From: Solen grandis
Lineage: Eukaryota > Mollusca > Bivalvia > Adapedonta > Solenidae
Length of the DNA stretch: 64,000 bases
NCBI GenBank assembly: GCA_021229015.1
Contig: CM037790.1
Coordinates: 51,902,997 to 51,966,996 of the forward strand
Direction of reading: 5' to 3'
The notes below the pieces were generated by a model, which did no database searches, had not been told where the DNA came from, and saw nothing but the letters and a program-made list of their open reading frames with translations. The position numbers and the translations under genes were made by a program. Of this stretch, positions 26,201 through 38,965 are shown piece after piece. Positions within the stretch are counted from its first letter, which is position 1, and each line of letters starts with the position of its first letter.

Positions 26201-29066
26201 TGAGAGGGGGATAAAGCATCTATTAACATTAATACCTGCCTGATATATAACTTACATGTATATATTCTAGGAGACCATATCTAAATATCAATCATTTCCA
26301 CAAGGGCTTATAATCAAGAAAACGAAATCTTTCTTTTTTGTGGCAAATACGATCTTAATCGAATTAAAATCCCATGCACACACAGGGATCCTACTCCTAT
26401 CGTTGTTGATGCTCTAAATGAACTGTCAAGATGTTTAACAAATGACAATTTAATTTTTGTTCAGCAAAGAATAACTTGAGTGAGACATTGTGAATGAGTC
26501 ACCTGTCAGGTTGAATATACTCACATTACGATCATTTTATGTTCACTTATGTTAATGGCAGAGGTTAGCATTATGTATACGCTATTGTAACTGAAGTGAG
26601 AGCGTCCCTACAACAATGCACTAACTACAGCGATTTAACTTAAAGATACGGTAATTACCCCGCTGTGGCATAGTCCTGATTAATAAGTTATGAATTAGAT
26701 GGAGACTGTGATCAGCGTCCAAATCATTACTTCATATATTAAATGAAACAACTTCTGGCTGTATAGAGCATATTTTATTATCCTTACTGTTGTGTATTTC
26801 ACAACAAATATATCATTGGCAAAAATGTAGCTTTTTGACAACACTCAAAAAATGTGTGGGCCAACAACTTAACATGACATCATACAAAACATTATTGTTA
26901 AGCTTTTAAAGGTATGTTTCATTTTATGCCATGCTCACTGTCTAAATGCATAGAAAACAAGTAAAATTGTTTTTTGGTTGTTCTTTTTTTCATTAAACGC
27001 AGACACTTTTAATCATGAAAGAAATATTCTACTAACTACTTCGAATAACTATAGGACTGCTTGATTTGTGCCAGTGCTCCAATTTATGGCCTGCTTGTTT
27101 AGAGTCTATGACCAGGTACTGGCACAATTCCTATGCTAACAATGACTGACAACCTGCCTGATTAAATGACTGATTGACAGGCTTGATTACATGATTGACT
27201 GACAATTTATCAATTGATCTTACAAGATCAATGTCATCACAAATTGGAAATACATGTAGTCACCACTGTTGATGATCCTAATCACAGGCCACATTAATTA
27301 CTATATTAATCAATTTCATTGATTAGAAATGTGTTACTTCAAATTGCAATACACAACTTGTCTATCTTCTACAGTTTTATAGGCTACCCGGTCAGTATGC
27401 AATCCAAAGAGGCATGGCCTATAGAGATCTACCTGGTAACAATGAGGCTAGCCACCATTAATACTTGTACATCATCATCTCACATATTTCTGTTACATTT
27501 ATCATCACAGCCTTGAAGACTCCTACCAATTTATTCTCACTTCCCCGATAAATTCACTGACATGAGGTACACCTACAGGTCAGAAATGGAGATGACTCAT
27601 TCCAGATTTCAAACCGATGATATCTAATGGTGGAAATGTTTTTGTTTACTATGTGAACTGAGGTTCCTAAGGAAAGAGAAAATTATCTAACACAGGACAA
27701 AGCAAAGGATTCTCAATTTATCTCCCTAAACTTGGAACCAAGCATACAGCAAGAGGGGCTAAGACCACCTCACAAACAATTAAGAGAGAAGCAAATTCAT
27801 CAAAATTCATACAATCTTTGTAAGCTACCATCATAATAAATTTCAGTAAAATCAGACCACTTTAAATCCTACACAGCTTTACAGTCAAGTTGGGTGAATG
27901 ATTTCAAGTGTTTTATGTTTTCTGATAATAATTTAAAAGATGCTCAAGACTGGTATGTTCATCCAAGTAAGATAATTAATTCAAAGCTATAATCCTCCTT
28001 CATAATGGCAGTATGTACTTCAATACTGACACACCCCCACCCCACTTCCTGAATTTTCACTAGGTCACATTGACTCAGTGATTCTTCTATCATTGTAACA
28101 TTATTTGAATTTATTTCTGACCAATATCAAAGTCATTACTAATCAGTGATTTTTTCATTCTCAATATTGGGTTTATGTATGTTTCAATTTGTCTTGGTAG
28201 CAAGCCTGATCCGATGTTTTATCGTAGCCATTATCTGACACTGACATTGGCCAAGCCACAAACAAACAAGTACGTAAGCTTTTGCTGGACATCAACTGAC
28301 CAAGTCTAACATTCAAGACGGCAGTATTGATCCAGCCGTCAAGTTTCCTAATTAAGCGTGTTCTCTAAGCCCCCAACACAACAAAATCCGCTGTTTTTGG
28401 AGCTATCTCCACGGTACAGAAAGAATTCCTGGCTTCACTGTGAACCATGTGTAGATAACATAGATCTACCATCCAGCCAAAAGTCAGTAAACAACCCACA
28501 TTGTGTATCTCCTAGCACGATAGTATTGGAGAAATGATAAAATAGTATTTAATTTGGCTTTCCAGAAAAATCGGGGAGATTTAATTTCATGATGATGAAT
28601 GTGAGCCGAATGAACAAAATGCATATGTAATGGGACTGACGTTTTTATCAATAAATGCATGCTTCTATTTCGGTCCCCCCTCAACATGGGGAATAGAAAT
28701 CGAAGCAGCTTTTGAAATGAGCATGATCAGCTCTACCAAACCATTGAAATAAGACCCAGGAAAAATGGCTTTAATTAGATTTCATCAATAAATATAAACA
28801 GTCATATTTGTCGATTTCTATCCACACATCTCGGTAAATGGTTTCTATCTGGTTGAGATCAGATGCACTTGGGGATGAACAGTAACAGCTCCATCATAAT
28901 GAGAGCGACTACTGAAACCGATCAAAACGAGCACCAATTAGGCTAGATTCAATTACTGCTCCCAGACATGAGGTCTTTTTCAGTACTGAGGGACTTAATC
29001 TGCAAGTGCATGGCTGGGAAAATCATGTAAGATCAGTAAGTTCTACATCTGTAAGCCTCAATAGTT

Positions 29067-29395
29067 AAGACCAATATGGTGACCTGGTCTGAATATAATG
29101 AAATGGTCTTAGTAATATCTACATTCATAAGCGTCTATAGTAAGACCAATATGGTGACCTGGTCTGAATGTAATGAAATGATCTGAGTAATATCTACATT
29201 CGTAAGCCTTTATAGTAAGACCAATATGGTGACCTGGTCTGAATGTAATGAAATGGTCTGAGTAAAATTTACATTCGTAAGCTGCTACAGTAAGGCCAAT
29301 ATGGTGATCTGGTTTGAATATAATGAAATGGTGACCTGGTCTGAATATAACGAAATGGTGACCTTGGTCTGAATATAATGAAATGGTCTGATTAT
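29067..29395. repeat. 75-bp tandem repeat with shorter 3' sub-repeats
   Basis: The block AAGACCAATATGGTGACCTG starts at 29067, 29142 and 29217, with a diverged copy (AAGGCC...) at 29292, an exact 75-base spacing. After about 29310 the array degenerates into shorter GAAATGGTGACCTGGTCTGA units of roughly 24-26 bases. Confidence 0.85.
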
Positions 29396-30846
29396 CAATA
29401 AAGCGGTCCTTTAAGTTCTTGTTATTCTTTTTTGTTAATATGAATTGTGGAACAGTTTAGAATCTTAATCTTGAAGGTTTAGGCCTTTGAAATTTTCAAG
29501 CTTGTCTAGGCATCTAGTTAGTATATTAAGTCTGACGTTGAATTAAATGCTTGCAAAACTCAAAATTCATACAAAATATTCATACACTGGTCATCCAGTA
29601 ATTCATAGTCCTACTTGTTTGTATGTATCAATCTTAAACCATTCCATTGTGAGAACAATTGATCTAAATAAATTAAGCCAAATGTGTAAGTGGATTTTGC
29701 CCACAGTTTTCACATTTAAAGTGTGTATTTCTAATAGACATAATCAACTACCAATGGTTTCCAAAGCATTTATCCAAACATATAGCTAATCCCCCCTACC
29801 TGATAATTTCTTTCATTGAAAAACATTTAGCATAATGTAGTACTTTACAATTTTTTCACAGTAATAATACTCTTTAAGTCTGGGAAGATTATGGTTAATT
29901 TCTAATCTATTCCTAACAAAGAAATCCTCTAACCCTAAAATAAATATTATTTTAGAGGTTAAAGTTCACACATGGGAATAAGCATTCCATGGCGTATTTT
30001 TACCAACATGGATTTCATTTTCACGTTATTTATCATTATCACACTCTGCTTAATAATGGTATATCAACAGCATTTGTTATCACCACATAACACCCGCTAT
30101 AACATACTGTATATATCACACAGAGTAGATCCATTTCAACACGCTTGATTAAAACACGAAAGTCAATCTAACACTGTCAAGTATTTTGTTGGGTTGTATT
30201 CTTGGAAACGGCTCCTTATTTGTCTTCTTGGGAATTTCCTTAAACTTAATGTACATGGAAGAAGCAAGAAACCCGTTAATACAAGCGATTTAAAGATCAA
30301 TTATAATGAAAAATAACCTTTCCTTGATCTTGCGTAATTTACATTTCTTGTTATCTAAAATGTTCCTGAAGATCCGGTATAAAAAGAAAGATTATCTAGG
30401 GTTAGCAATAATTAAAGTTAAGCATAAAATGGCTCTTTCATGAGCAGGAACATCATTTTGTCTTATTATAAACATAAATTTGAAACAAACTGATAACAGT
30501 TGCACAGCTGATCCAGAGGCATTATGGGATTGCATCAGATAACATTCGTAAACTCTTTGTGCTTTGCTCTTCGACAGACATGTTAACGAAGTAATGACAA
30601 ATAAGCGAAGCCGTTTCTCCTTATCAAAATGCAGGCAACATTCATCTATCATTCATTACATTCAAGCCTTATGAATCAATCTCTTTGATTTATTGGTGCA
30701 AAATAATTAAAAGATAAAAATTGTGTCATTAATTGCTATTTATTACCACGCATTATCATACTAATTAAAAATGATTAATTTCAAGGTAATTTAACCTAAA
30801 CAATTATAAAATGTATCAAATGTGAAAATGTTTCATGCTTCCACAT

Positions 30847-30862
30847 CCCCCCCCCCCCCCCC
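30847..30862. repeat. Poly-C tract
   Basis: Sixteen consecutive C residues, so poly-G in the musashi transcript. Confidence 0.9.
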
Positions 30863-33800
30863 ATTCCTTTTTTTATTCATCAATGAAGCTGAGGTGGCAA
30901 TAACAATAAAATAAATATTTTATATTTGCAATAATTAAAAACATAATTTTAAATATATATGCACTTTAAGGTATAAAACCAGTTTCATTCAGACTTAATT
31001 GATTTGAAGGGCATTTCAAAGTTCTAATTAAATTGAAAAAAGAATTTTTTCTAAATAAATATAAAAAAAACTGCTTTTTTTAAAATTTTGACTTGGACAA
31101 AAAAAAAAAATATGGCTTCCTTTTTTTTCAGTAGGGTACTAGACAGACTGGCACAACTTATACTGTAATACATGTATTACTAGTAGAAATATTATTTAAC
31201 TTACAGTTAAACCTCAATGTTTTAGGTACACCAGCTTGATCCCTAGTAAGCTGATAGATTTCATATCTCAGAATTTTTAGATCTTGAAAATCTTTAAATC
31301 TGCAAGAACACCTTTAATACTCCAATCAATATGCTACTCAAGTAACACAAGATGAAAGAAACTACTGTACAGGCATGCTGTACTCAGTCATTATTAATAT
31401 TTTGCAAATTCAACCACCTTGGAAGACAGAAATTTATCATTCAACGTTCATTCTTACTTTCTATGCTATTTTAAGCCAACGCAGGGGTAGAGACTAATAC
31501 TGGTGCCAAAGTTATCACTTTCATCTCCATGAAGATCTATCTTCCTCAATAGCCATTTGTCTGCTTCTTTCTTCTAGGAATGGCTATTAAGTTAGTGTGA
31601 AAGCACATTCTAACCTCTGAAGAGTCAGAAGCATAGGCAATGAATGGAATCATTTAAATGTTAATTGCTTGAGGCAAATTGCTCCGTTTAAACTGATCTT
31701 TTTATCCATGTTTTCATTTTACTGTTTGAAGTGCTGAATTTTGTAAAGTATCTGGCCTAAGTCAAAAAATAGCTTTGTCATAATAGACTTTTATCCAAAG
31801 CATGACAAATCAACCATGGAGTATTAAATCATCATTTTAATGCGACCATTTTCAAGAATATTTAAAACCATAAATCATCGCATGAATACTGAAGTACTAC
31901 ATCAGCTTAAAGCAAGATCAGACTGCAAATAATGTACAGGCTGTGCTAGCTTTACACTGACCAATGTCCAAAATACTGAGATGAATTATGAGTATTAACT
32001 GTCATTGAATCAATGGAGCCAAATGATAACCTTAGAAATCAAAACAGGCTTTAACTGAGGTTTTAAGCAGGGAAACTGCCCAATGATATAATTGGGATCC
32101 AAGATATTGAACCACATATTGCACATTTCCTTGACTAAACCAAACTAGAACTATCATTAAACTGATTAGTGCCCCCACAAACCACCTTGTTTTCAGGTAA
32201 TGAGAGAGTAGTACAGGACATGGTGACGTGACATGACAGGACATGAAGATATAGGGTTTAAGTCTGGTTGCTTTATTATGATTGTGTTATATACGACAGC
32301 AACTTATAATAGTGCTGCGCTGAACTTAGCACCCTGGTTCTTTTGACAGATATCACAAGGTACAAAATGTTTGACGCAAGCTTTATTCAAGACACAGCCG
32401 AGTTGAACGTACTCTCAAGTGCAGTTACCCTGTCTATTTACAAAACATGGCGCAATTCAGGTATTCATCGTACCCAGGATGAATTCATCCCTTTTCATAT
32501 TTTTCGCTTCGTACTTTCTCCCCTGGTCTTCACACTACCATTATCAATAAGTCTTTAATACCAACATTGATTTTCAGTACTGAAAAGACCTTAAAATAGA
32601 CCTGAATCAATATATAGAGAATTCTCAAAACCTAATTAGATTTTGGGATTTTGAATTTCTATAGAAAACCTCGAGTATTTATACTTTTTATTACCTTTAT
32701 TTAATCCCCACAATGTTTAAAATCCACTCTACTTTTCATATTGCAAAAATTAATCACCACCTATCATTCCCTAGGGAGAGCTTTATACAGACTTTATAAT
32801 CTTAAATAATTTTCTGTTCTTTTCTAATTAAAGAACTAGAAAATCTGTTAATAATACCGACTGTTTCATCAAAAACTTCACATAAAGACAAGTTATCTCA
32901 AAGAAGCATTGCAGTAATTAGATAATGGTTCCTGATACTGAATAAACATATTGCGCAACATTTAAAAGAGCCTATAAGCATAACGGATTACCAAACACCG
33001 TTATCCAGCATGAAAACATGCAGAATCACTGATCATTAACAATGCTGGTATAACCAACATGTGAACAGCTGCCGCATTTATACCAGCCTAATTAATACAA
33101 TACTTTCAATAAATCTGATATTCCTCAAACTATGCATCCTATCATAGTCAGCCCCAGCCTCTCTCTCTCTCTCGTCCTCTATTGAATCTAAAATTTTAGG
33201 ACTCACTAAACTCCAATTTTGTCTAAACATATCTTTTCCAGTCTGATTATACTTTGAACTACTATCAAACACAGGTCAATTCATCAACAGTCAATCAGCA
33301 AACAGTTTATAACCTGATCAGCCAGGAATACTAAGCCCTTAACTGGTTAAATTCAATTAAATAAAATAAATTCAATTAAATTTAACATGTCAGAATTGCC
33401 TTAATTGCTTTTCATGGAGAAAGCTTACAGTACACATATTTTGGTTCCTATGTTCCTAAACATGCACCTCACCCTTCCTCTACACCATTGATTTATCAGT
33501 GCCGCACAATAGACAGTAATTACTTTCGAAGAAAAATCATCGGGCCAAAAAACAATACTGATACTGATATTCGTGTGGGCCGTATCTGACCTTTACATCG
33601 GAAACAAAACTGGCATGAGCACACGGTACGGAGAACACCTCCAAAAACATCTGACGAAGAAACGGGGGAATTAATATCTGAAAATATCATCCAGTGACAG
33701 ATGTTAAAACCATCATTTTGTGAAACAGTCATGGGAGAAACTAAGGCTGTATTTATTTCAGTATTTCAGGAAATCTTCCTGTGAGGGTATGTACAGGTCT

Positions 33801-34631
33801 ACAACCGCATCTCTGCAGACAAACGCACCTTCTGTGCCTTGCTTGCTTAAGGGGATCGTCCACAACTCTCCTGATAAACCTTCCAAACTGAAGGTGAGAG
33901 AGTGAGAACAAGAGAGAACAGTCGAGAGAGAGTCAAGGGAGGAAAGGGGGGTTTAATCTGACAACAGGAGCTTTCTGAAAATGGTGAAAACAGATGCACA
34001 TGGTTCATTAGCTCCTGCTGAAAAAGTGATTCCTGCTGCTATTGATAAATTGGATTTTATAAAATGGCAGAGACTGGCAGCTAGTGACCATGAAATTAAG
34101 ATGTATAGGTTGCTGTGAGGCAGAGAATCACAGCATCCGAACCATGGCCCAATCATCTTATGGCCATCGCAGGATTTGAAAAAAAAAATTGTTTTTGTTT
34201 TAAAATTTACTACATTTATCCTTTTTGCAGCACCTGGAGATGCACAAATTCACAGGTGGGGCCATTTTAACTAAACCTCAAAATAAATGCTTCAGAAATG
34301 TCTAACAGAGTGTGGCTTTTATAGACAATGAATCAAAAATACTTGTTTTTACTTACTCCCTCACATCATAATATACAAGATTTTTATAATTAATATCAAT
34401 CGTTCTGGACTACTCCTGGGTTGGACCAGTACTTTGTGTCTGGGAAAATCTTCTTGACCTCCAACATGACCGTTGCACCCTTTCTGGTGAAAAGAATACT
34501 GGAATATATCCTAGTAAACTGATTAAGTCACAGAAGAAAAAATTATTAAGATGTAGTTGATGGTGGATTTTGACTATTCCTCACTGAAAACTCTAGTTTA
34601 AGGTAGTAACAAGAATGTTGTTTGGAACACA

Positions 34632-34730
34632 TGTGTCACCTGCTGAAAAGTGACTGAAAAAGTGTGACAGACAGACAGATGATGGAAAACTGATCCCTTT
34701 GTGTCACCTCTGCTTACAGCAGGTGACACA
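34632..34730. repeat. Inverted repeat with 14-base perfect arms
   Basis: TGTGTCACCTGCTG (34632-34645) and its exact reverse complement CAGCAGGTGACACA (34717-34730) enclose 71 bases, with an extra direct TTGTGTCACCTCTGC at about 34700. It is MITE-like, but no target duplication is obvious. Confidence 0.65.
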
Positions 34731-36467
34731 AACAATATTATTTAATTGGAGACTAGAATGATGTTGTTTAGTAAAATCAAAGAAAAATGAACTACATGAC
34801 ATTTCAAGAAATTGGCCAATTAAAAATAATAATAATATATCTATAAATCAACAATGATACACTTGTGCAAGTGACAAGATATTCTTCCATTTTGAAGAAA
34901 TAATAATTTCATACACAACACAGAAGATTCAACATCATACAAGCCTAACCCCCATCAGCATTGTGCATTAAGTTACCAACGTTACAATTAACGATGTACA
35001 TCCTTCCTTCATCAAACTGCACCCAATTACTGAGGTTTTTAATTGAAAGCATCTACTCCATTTACACTAAAACATATTCTTTGAATTTCCTACCTTTTAA
35101 AAGATCACAGCCAAAAACCGATTTCTAGCACTGAAACATCTGTTTCATTGAATTCATAAGCCATAGATACAGGAATGAGTAAAGAACCCATCCTGAAAAG
35201 ATTTATAAACTTTAGAGTAGGGGTATTTTGAAGGTTGTGGTTTTCCTAGAGAAACACATCATCTCCTGCCTTGATTTTCATCCAGATAGTGTGTTTTTAC
35301 CCCTCTGAAAGTCTGATATACCCTGCCTGACGTCAGTACCGTTATATACGCTTGCACTGATGTTCCAAAAATAGAAACAAGAAATTCATGGCCGTCTCTT
35401 TTTATCTGCCTCTTTCGAAGAAAATTCAACATGAGAAAAATCTCACTTTCTCTTCTGGTATATTTGTGAATGAGGAAAAAATAGTTCAGAAATGCAAATT
35501 TAACCACCAAAACATCTTAATTTCTGTCAAAACCCTTTTATTTATTTTATTAAACAACATATGTGAATCACCTTTCATTAATAACATGATGTATTGAAGC
35601 AGCCGACAACTGAGGCGTAATAATATTAATTGTGTGATCGGTGAAAAAAAAGTCCAGTTGACAGATAGATTAGCAAGGTGAGCACTTAGTGGCTTATTTT
35701 TTCCTATTAACTTTATCAGGGAATTGAATTAGGATGAAGATAAAAACTCTTTCATTCCCACAATGAATTCAAGGAATAAGAGGATAATTGGGCCTGCATT
35801 TGGCTTCAATTTAATGTGTTTTCGATTTATATACTCAAAATAATACATCCCTCTTGTCCCAGCAAATTCCAGATTAATAAATGACAAAAATAATACATTA
35901 CTGTACATCAATTCAGTACTTGATAAAGAAAAAAGCCACTTTTCCCCTTTATAATTCTTTCTCCAACAGCAACAACATCATTGATTTATAATACTGAGAC
36001 CAATCAATTTTATAGCGTTTTTTTAGATGAATCCCACATTGCCATTAACTTTCCTGGTTAATTTTACATTTGATTTCTTTAAGTGTACCCTTATCTCCAA
36101 AAGAAATATTCTATCTTCAGTTTTATTAAAATTCGAAAATGGAAAGTAATCCCATGGCATTTCCTGAATCTAGTAAATCCTGCGTTAAACTTAATTCAAA
36201 GCATTTTTCTGTTGTTGTTTTTTTTTTCATTTGCATTAGTCTCTCAACTCAGTATCTTTAAACCATATAGCATGATTATTCCTTTTTACAATTCATACTT
36301 AGAATTTTTATAAGCAAAAATGATATCCTAATTACATGTAAAATAAGAGCCCACATATAAAAGCTGTACTCAAGAGTTACAAAACTCTTTTTCTCAACAG
36401 TAGGAAAAGAAAGGTGTTAATTCTGGGACAACAAATCATTAATAGTAAATAATAATTAAAATCTTAC

Positions 36468-36509
36468 CTTTGGCTGTGCTTTCCTTGGAAACGCCACTTT
36501 AGGGTCAAC
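36468..36509 (-). CDS. msi: Musashi-family RNA-binding protein, 42-base linker exon between RRM1 and RRM2
   Basis: On the minus strand this exon sits between an acceptor ending CCGCAG (36515-36510) and a donor GTAAG (36467-36463). It encodes exactly 14 codons, VDPKVAFPRKAQPK, with no split codon at either end. Vertebrate Musashi has the almost identical IDPKVAFPRRAQPK between its two RRMs, so this is the strongest single family identifier in the window. It follows ...LDGKQ of the upstream exon and is followed by [12 protein letters not shown] of the downstream exon. Because it is 42 bases and phase 0-0, skipping would keep the reading frame. The acceptor has a weak polypyrimidine tract (TATACTATGTATATCCGCAG), which is compatible with regulated inclusion, though that is inference. 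The downstream intron is 31,998 bases as assembled. Confidence 0.93.
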
Positions 36510-38357
36510 CTGCGGATATACATAGTATAAGTTCTCCATTTTTTGTCTTTTTACTTGTGGCTCCACTTTAAAAAATATGAATTAATAGTGATAGAAATCC
36601 TGTACCGACACAAGAACGTCTGCCAACAAAATATTCAAACACAGGTTGTTTGATGATACACCTTCTCAACCTCTGTCCAAATACGACGACAACTACGTTT
36701 ATGAGTGCTGAGACCCAAATTAATGATAGATGTACAGGACTGATCAAGCTGTACAAAAACCTATCACAATAGATGTACCAAATGTGACAACGATTAGATC
36801 CGAGGTGTCAGGTCAGGTGCGGCTAATGATGCACCTATCTCAATTTATTATTCTCCCAACTGCCAACAGAATGACAAGTATATGATCCGAAGCGCTTGGA
36901 CGGACGGAGTAAGCAATCAAAAACAGGCCGAACAGGTTGCCTTTTCTCAAACCGGTATGGGCAAGCTCTTATGGCTATATGTGGAATGGCTTTCCAAAAG
37001 TTAACACTTAAAAAATTGAGTGACACTCCAGGAATTGTCTCAGGGACTCGGACGGTATGGATAGGGAGTTAGAAATAGATGGGGACAATAGGTAAGGACC
37101 GCCCCCTTTCAATTCTGACAAGTTTTGATCGCCAACAAATATCAGTAAATACAAAAATCGAACTAAGGCTTTGTGATGTAACTGTTTGCTTTCTATATTG
37201 AATAAATATGTCAACAGAGGCAATGTTTGAGAAAACTTCAGCCCCCTTCCTGACTGGCGGAGCACAATACAGACCCCATAATGGACAGATTTCTTAACTG
37301 ATATTCATCACAGCCAGTCAACCGTGGACAAGTATACAGGTGTAAAAGTTTCCCAAATATACAATCAACATTCAATTATTGCCTTAAGAACTCATCAAAC
37401 AATCGCCTCTGTGTACAATGTATGTGCTAATTTATTGCAGTAAACAAACTCTTATTTGACCTTTGCGAAACGCTAATAAACTATGTGTTCAGGACCCCCT
37501 CTCAAGCTGGCGAAATAAACATCAGCACCATTGGACAATCAGAAAACAATTCTCACTGGGTTATACAATGTATATACTCTGATTAAACAACCTGTGAATC
37601 GCCACATGGCAAACCATGCTCCCCAGAATAAACCTGTCAACTGACCAAGCTTTGATCAGACACTGGACAAACAGCCTAGAGACACTGACATCATGCAAAT
37701 CTTGAATATGCTCATCTTAACACCACCAATTCTCCTAACTCCCCATGGAACAGAAATACAAGTGTGGATATTCATGAATATTCATGAGCTAATCATATCT
37801 GCATACAATATTGGGGCATTAAGTGTGTTACTGTCAGATATGCTGAGAGACTGATGTTGTGACAAGTGTAACCTATCACCTCTTGAATTTTGATATGACA
37901 TGTCCCCACCCCTGCCCCCTCCATGGTGAAAAAAATAAATGCTCAACTTTTCGTTCATTTATAAACTCTTACTCGCTGAAATGAAATCTTAAGGGAGATA
38001 AACAAGCACAGAGAAAAGGAGAAGAGACACACACACACACATTTTCTCATGTATTTTGTAGTGTGAGGAACAAAAGAAGAAAAAAATCTTAATGAAAGAA
38101 AAAAATAAAAAATCATACTATTTACTATATATACAACTATCTTTGGAGATTTAGAATTAATAGATTAGACAGAGAATTTTGCAAAAATGGTACTAATATG
38201 TCTATATAGAAAATAGATCAAATTCATTGTGTCAATACAGGCTTTCAGGTTTTCATAATGGAAAATCTCATTTCTAGATGTTTTTGAAAAACACTGAACA
38301 TTTAAGAGCAAGGGTATATTACAGTGAATGTGGCATAATTATCAGAGTGATATAGTG

Positions 38358-38603
38358 TTAACCCCTTCCCTCATAGAGAACACCATGAAAAGACCTATGC
38401 GAACAGCATAAAACCAGATCAGCCTGCGAGTAACTCGCAGGCTGATCAGGTTTTATGCTGTTCGCTACTCCTCAGTGGTCTGGAAATGAGGATTTTGTAA
38501 TTAAATTTGGTATGGTTTAACTGTGGTTTTCTGCAGATAAGGCTTTTTATATGTGGTACCTATTGAGTGCGTCAAAATGAGTCTATATGAGGGAAAGGGT
38601 TAA
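38358..38603 (+). mobile_element. TTAA-flanked hairpin MITE, family A, copy 1
   Basis: A 246-base non-coding element starts TTAA|CCCCTTCCCTCAT and ends ATGAGGGAAAGG|GTTAA, so a TTAA target duplication surrounds roughly 13-base inverted ends beginning CC. TTAA duplication plus C-rich tips is characteristic of piggyBac-superfamily elements (family knowledge). Assignment to that superfamily is inference, because there is no transposase. The core at 38399-38465 is a 67-base palindrome with 33-base arms around one central base and a single A/T mismatch. It lies just inside the intron, 20 bases from the donor of the RRM1 exon. Confidence 0.85.
38399..38465. repeat. 67-base near-perfect palindrome inside MITE A copy 1
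   Basis: The left arm begins GCGAACAGCATAAAACC and continues through GATCAGCCTGCGAGT. The right arm is its reverse complement, with one mismatch and a single unpaired central base. Equivalent palindromes are at 39547-39613 and 55592-55658. Transcribed RNA would fold into a stem of about 33 bp with almost no loop. Confidence 0.9.
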
Positions 38604-38629
38604 CTAAGCACTGTTATGACTATACTTAC

Positions 38630-38714
38630 TTGTTTCCCATCTAATATATGAGGTCCATTTTCTAGGCAAGTATCTACACTGACCACATCTTTATATGTCA
38701 CAAAACCAAAGCCC
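38630..38714 (-). CDS. msi: Musashi-family RNA-binding protein, internal exon: second half of RRM1
   Basis: Read on the minus strand, this 85-base exon follows a good acceptor (TTTTCAG at 38721-38715) and ends at a consensus donor (AAACAA|GTAAGT, donor bases 38629-38624). Its first G completes a codon begun in the previous exon, consistent with AG|G for Arg. The next 28 codons start GFGFVTYKDVVSV and end GPHILDGKQ. GFGFVTY preceded by Arg is the RNP1 signature of an RNA recognition motif, whose aromatic side chains stack on RNA bases. The rest matches the second half of RRM1 in Musashi/Rbp6 proteins, which bind UAG-containing 3' UTR motifs and control translation in neural and stem cells (family knowledge). 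It joins in frame to the exon at 36509-36468. The preceding RRM1 exon was not found up to 64000. The close alternatives, DAZAP1 and hnRNP 27C, have a different linker after RRM1. Confidence 0.92.
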
Positions 38715-38807
38715 CTGAAAATACAAGATACGATGAAAAATTAATAAGGAAAAACATTCTTTTCAAAAAGACTTTTTAATCCTTTTCTTCATAAGTATAG
38801 GCTCAAT

Positions 38808-38965
38808 ATGATACATTGGCAAACAGAGCCGACCTACAGACAGCTGTATGATCAGGGTCTCCTCTGTTTGCTCATACAATATTGTAGCTCAGATTCTATA
38901 CACAGCCTGCAGAGCAAAGAAAATCCTTAGTTTCATATACCATTTAAAGTTCAGTTAATTAATAT
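38808..38965 (-). mobile_element. Partial, diverged MITE B copy
   Basis: In the opposite orientation to 21694-21951, the blocks TTGGCAAACAGAGC, GATCAGGGTCTCCTCTGTTT and CAGAGCAAAGAAAATCCTTA are recognisable, followed by an AGTTCAGTTAATTAA stretch. The terminal repeats are not clear, so the ends are approximate. It lies about 90 bases upstream, in transcript sense, of the RRM1 exon. Confidence 0.55.

Larger units (their letters stand above)
4470..36467 (-). other. 31,998-base intron between the linker exon and the RRM2 exon
   Basis: The intron is bounded by the donor at 36467-36463 and the acceptor at 4472-4470, read on the minus strand. It contains a 100-N gap, so the true length is uncertain. 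The contents I can name are listed separately: Meta-type SINEs at 13124 and 16366, a terminal-inverted-repeat element at 16956, a TTAA-MITE at 21694, a 75-bp tandem array near 29067, an inverted repeat at 34632, and (AT)n, (TC)n, (GAT)n and poly-C tracts. The long stretches between them show no exon-like ORF with splice sites, no homology I recognise and no RNA gene. Confidence 0.85.
36510..38629 (-). other. 2,120-base intron between the RRM1 exon and the linker exon
   Basis: The donor is at 38629-38624 and the acceptor at 36515-36510 on the minus strand. The main content is one complete hairpin MITE (38358-38603) whose end is 20 bases from the donor. A short (AC)n run lies near 38029-38041, and a lone TTCATGAATATTCATGAG palindrome of the type found at MITE ends lies near 37771. 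Short ORFs here (for example 36835-37026 and 37008-37265 on the minus strand) resemble no known protein and are treated as chance. Confidence 0.85.
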
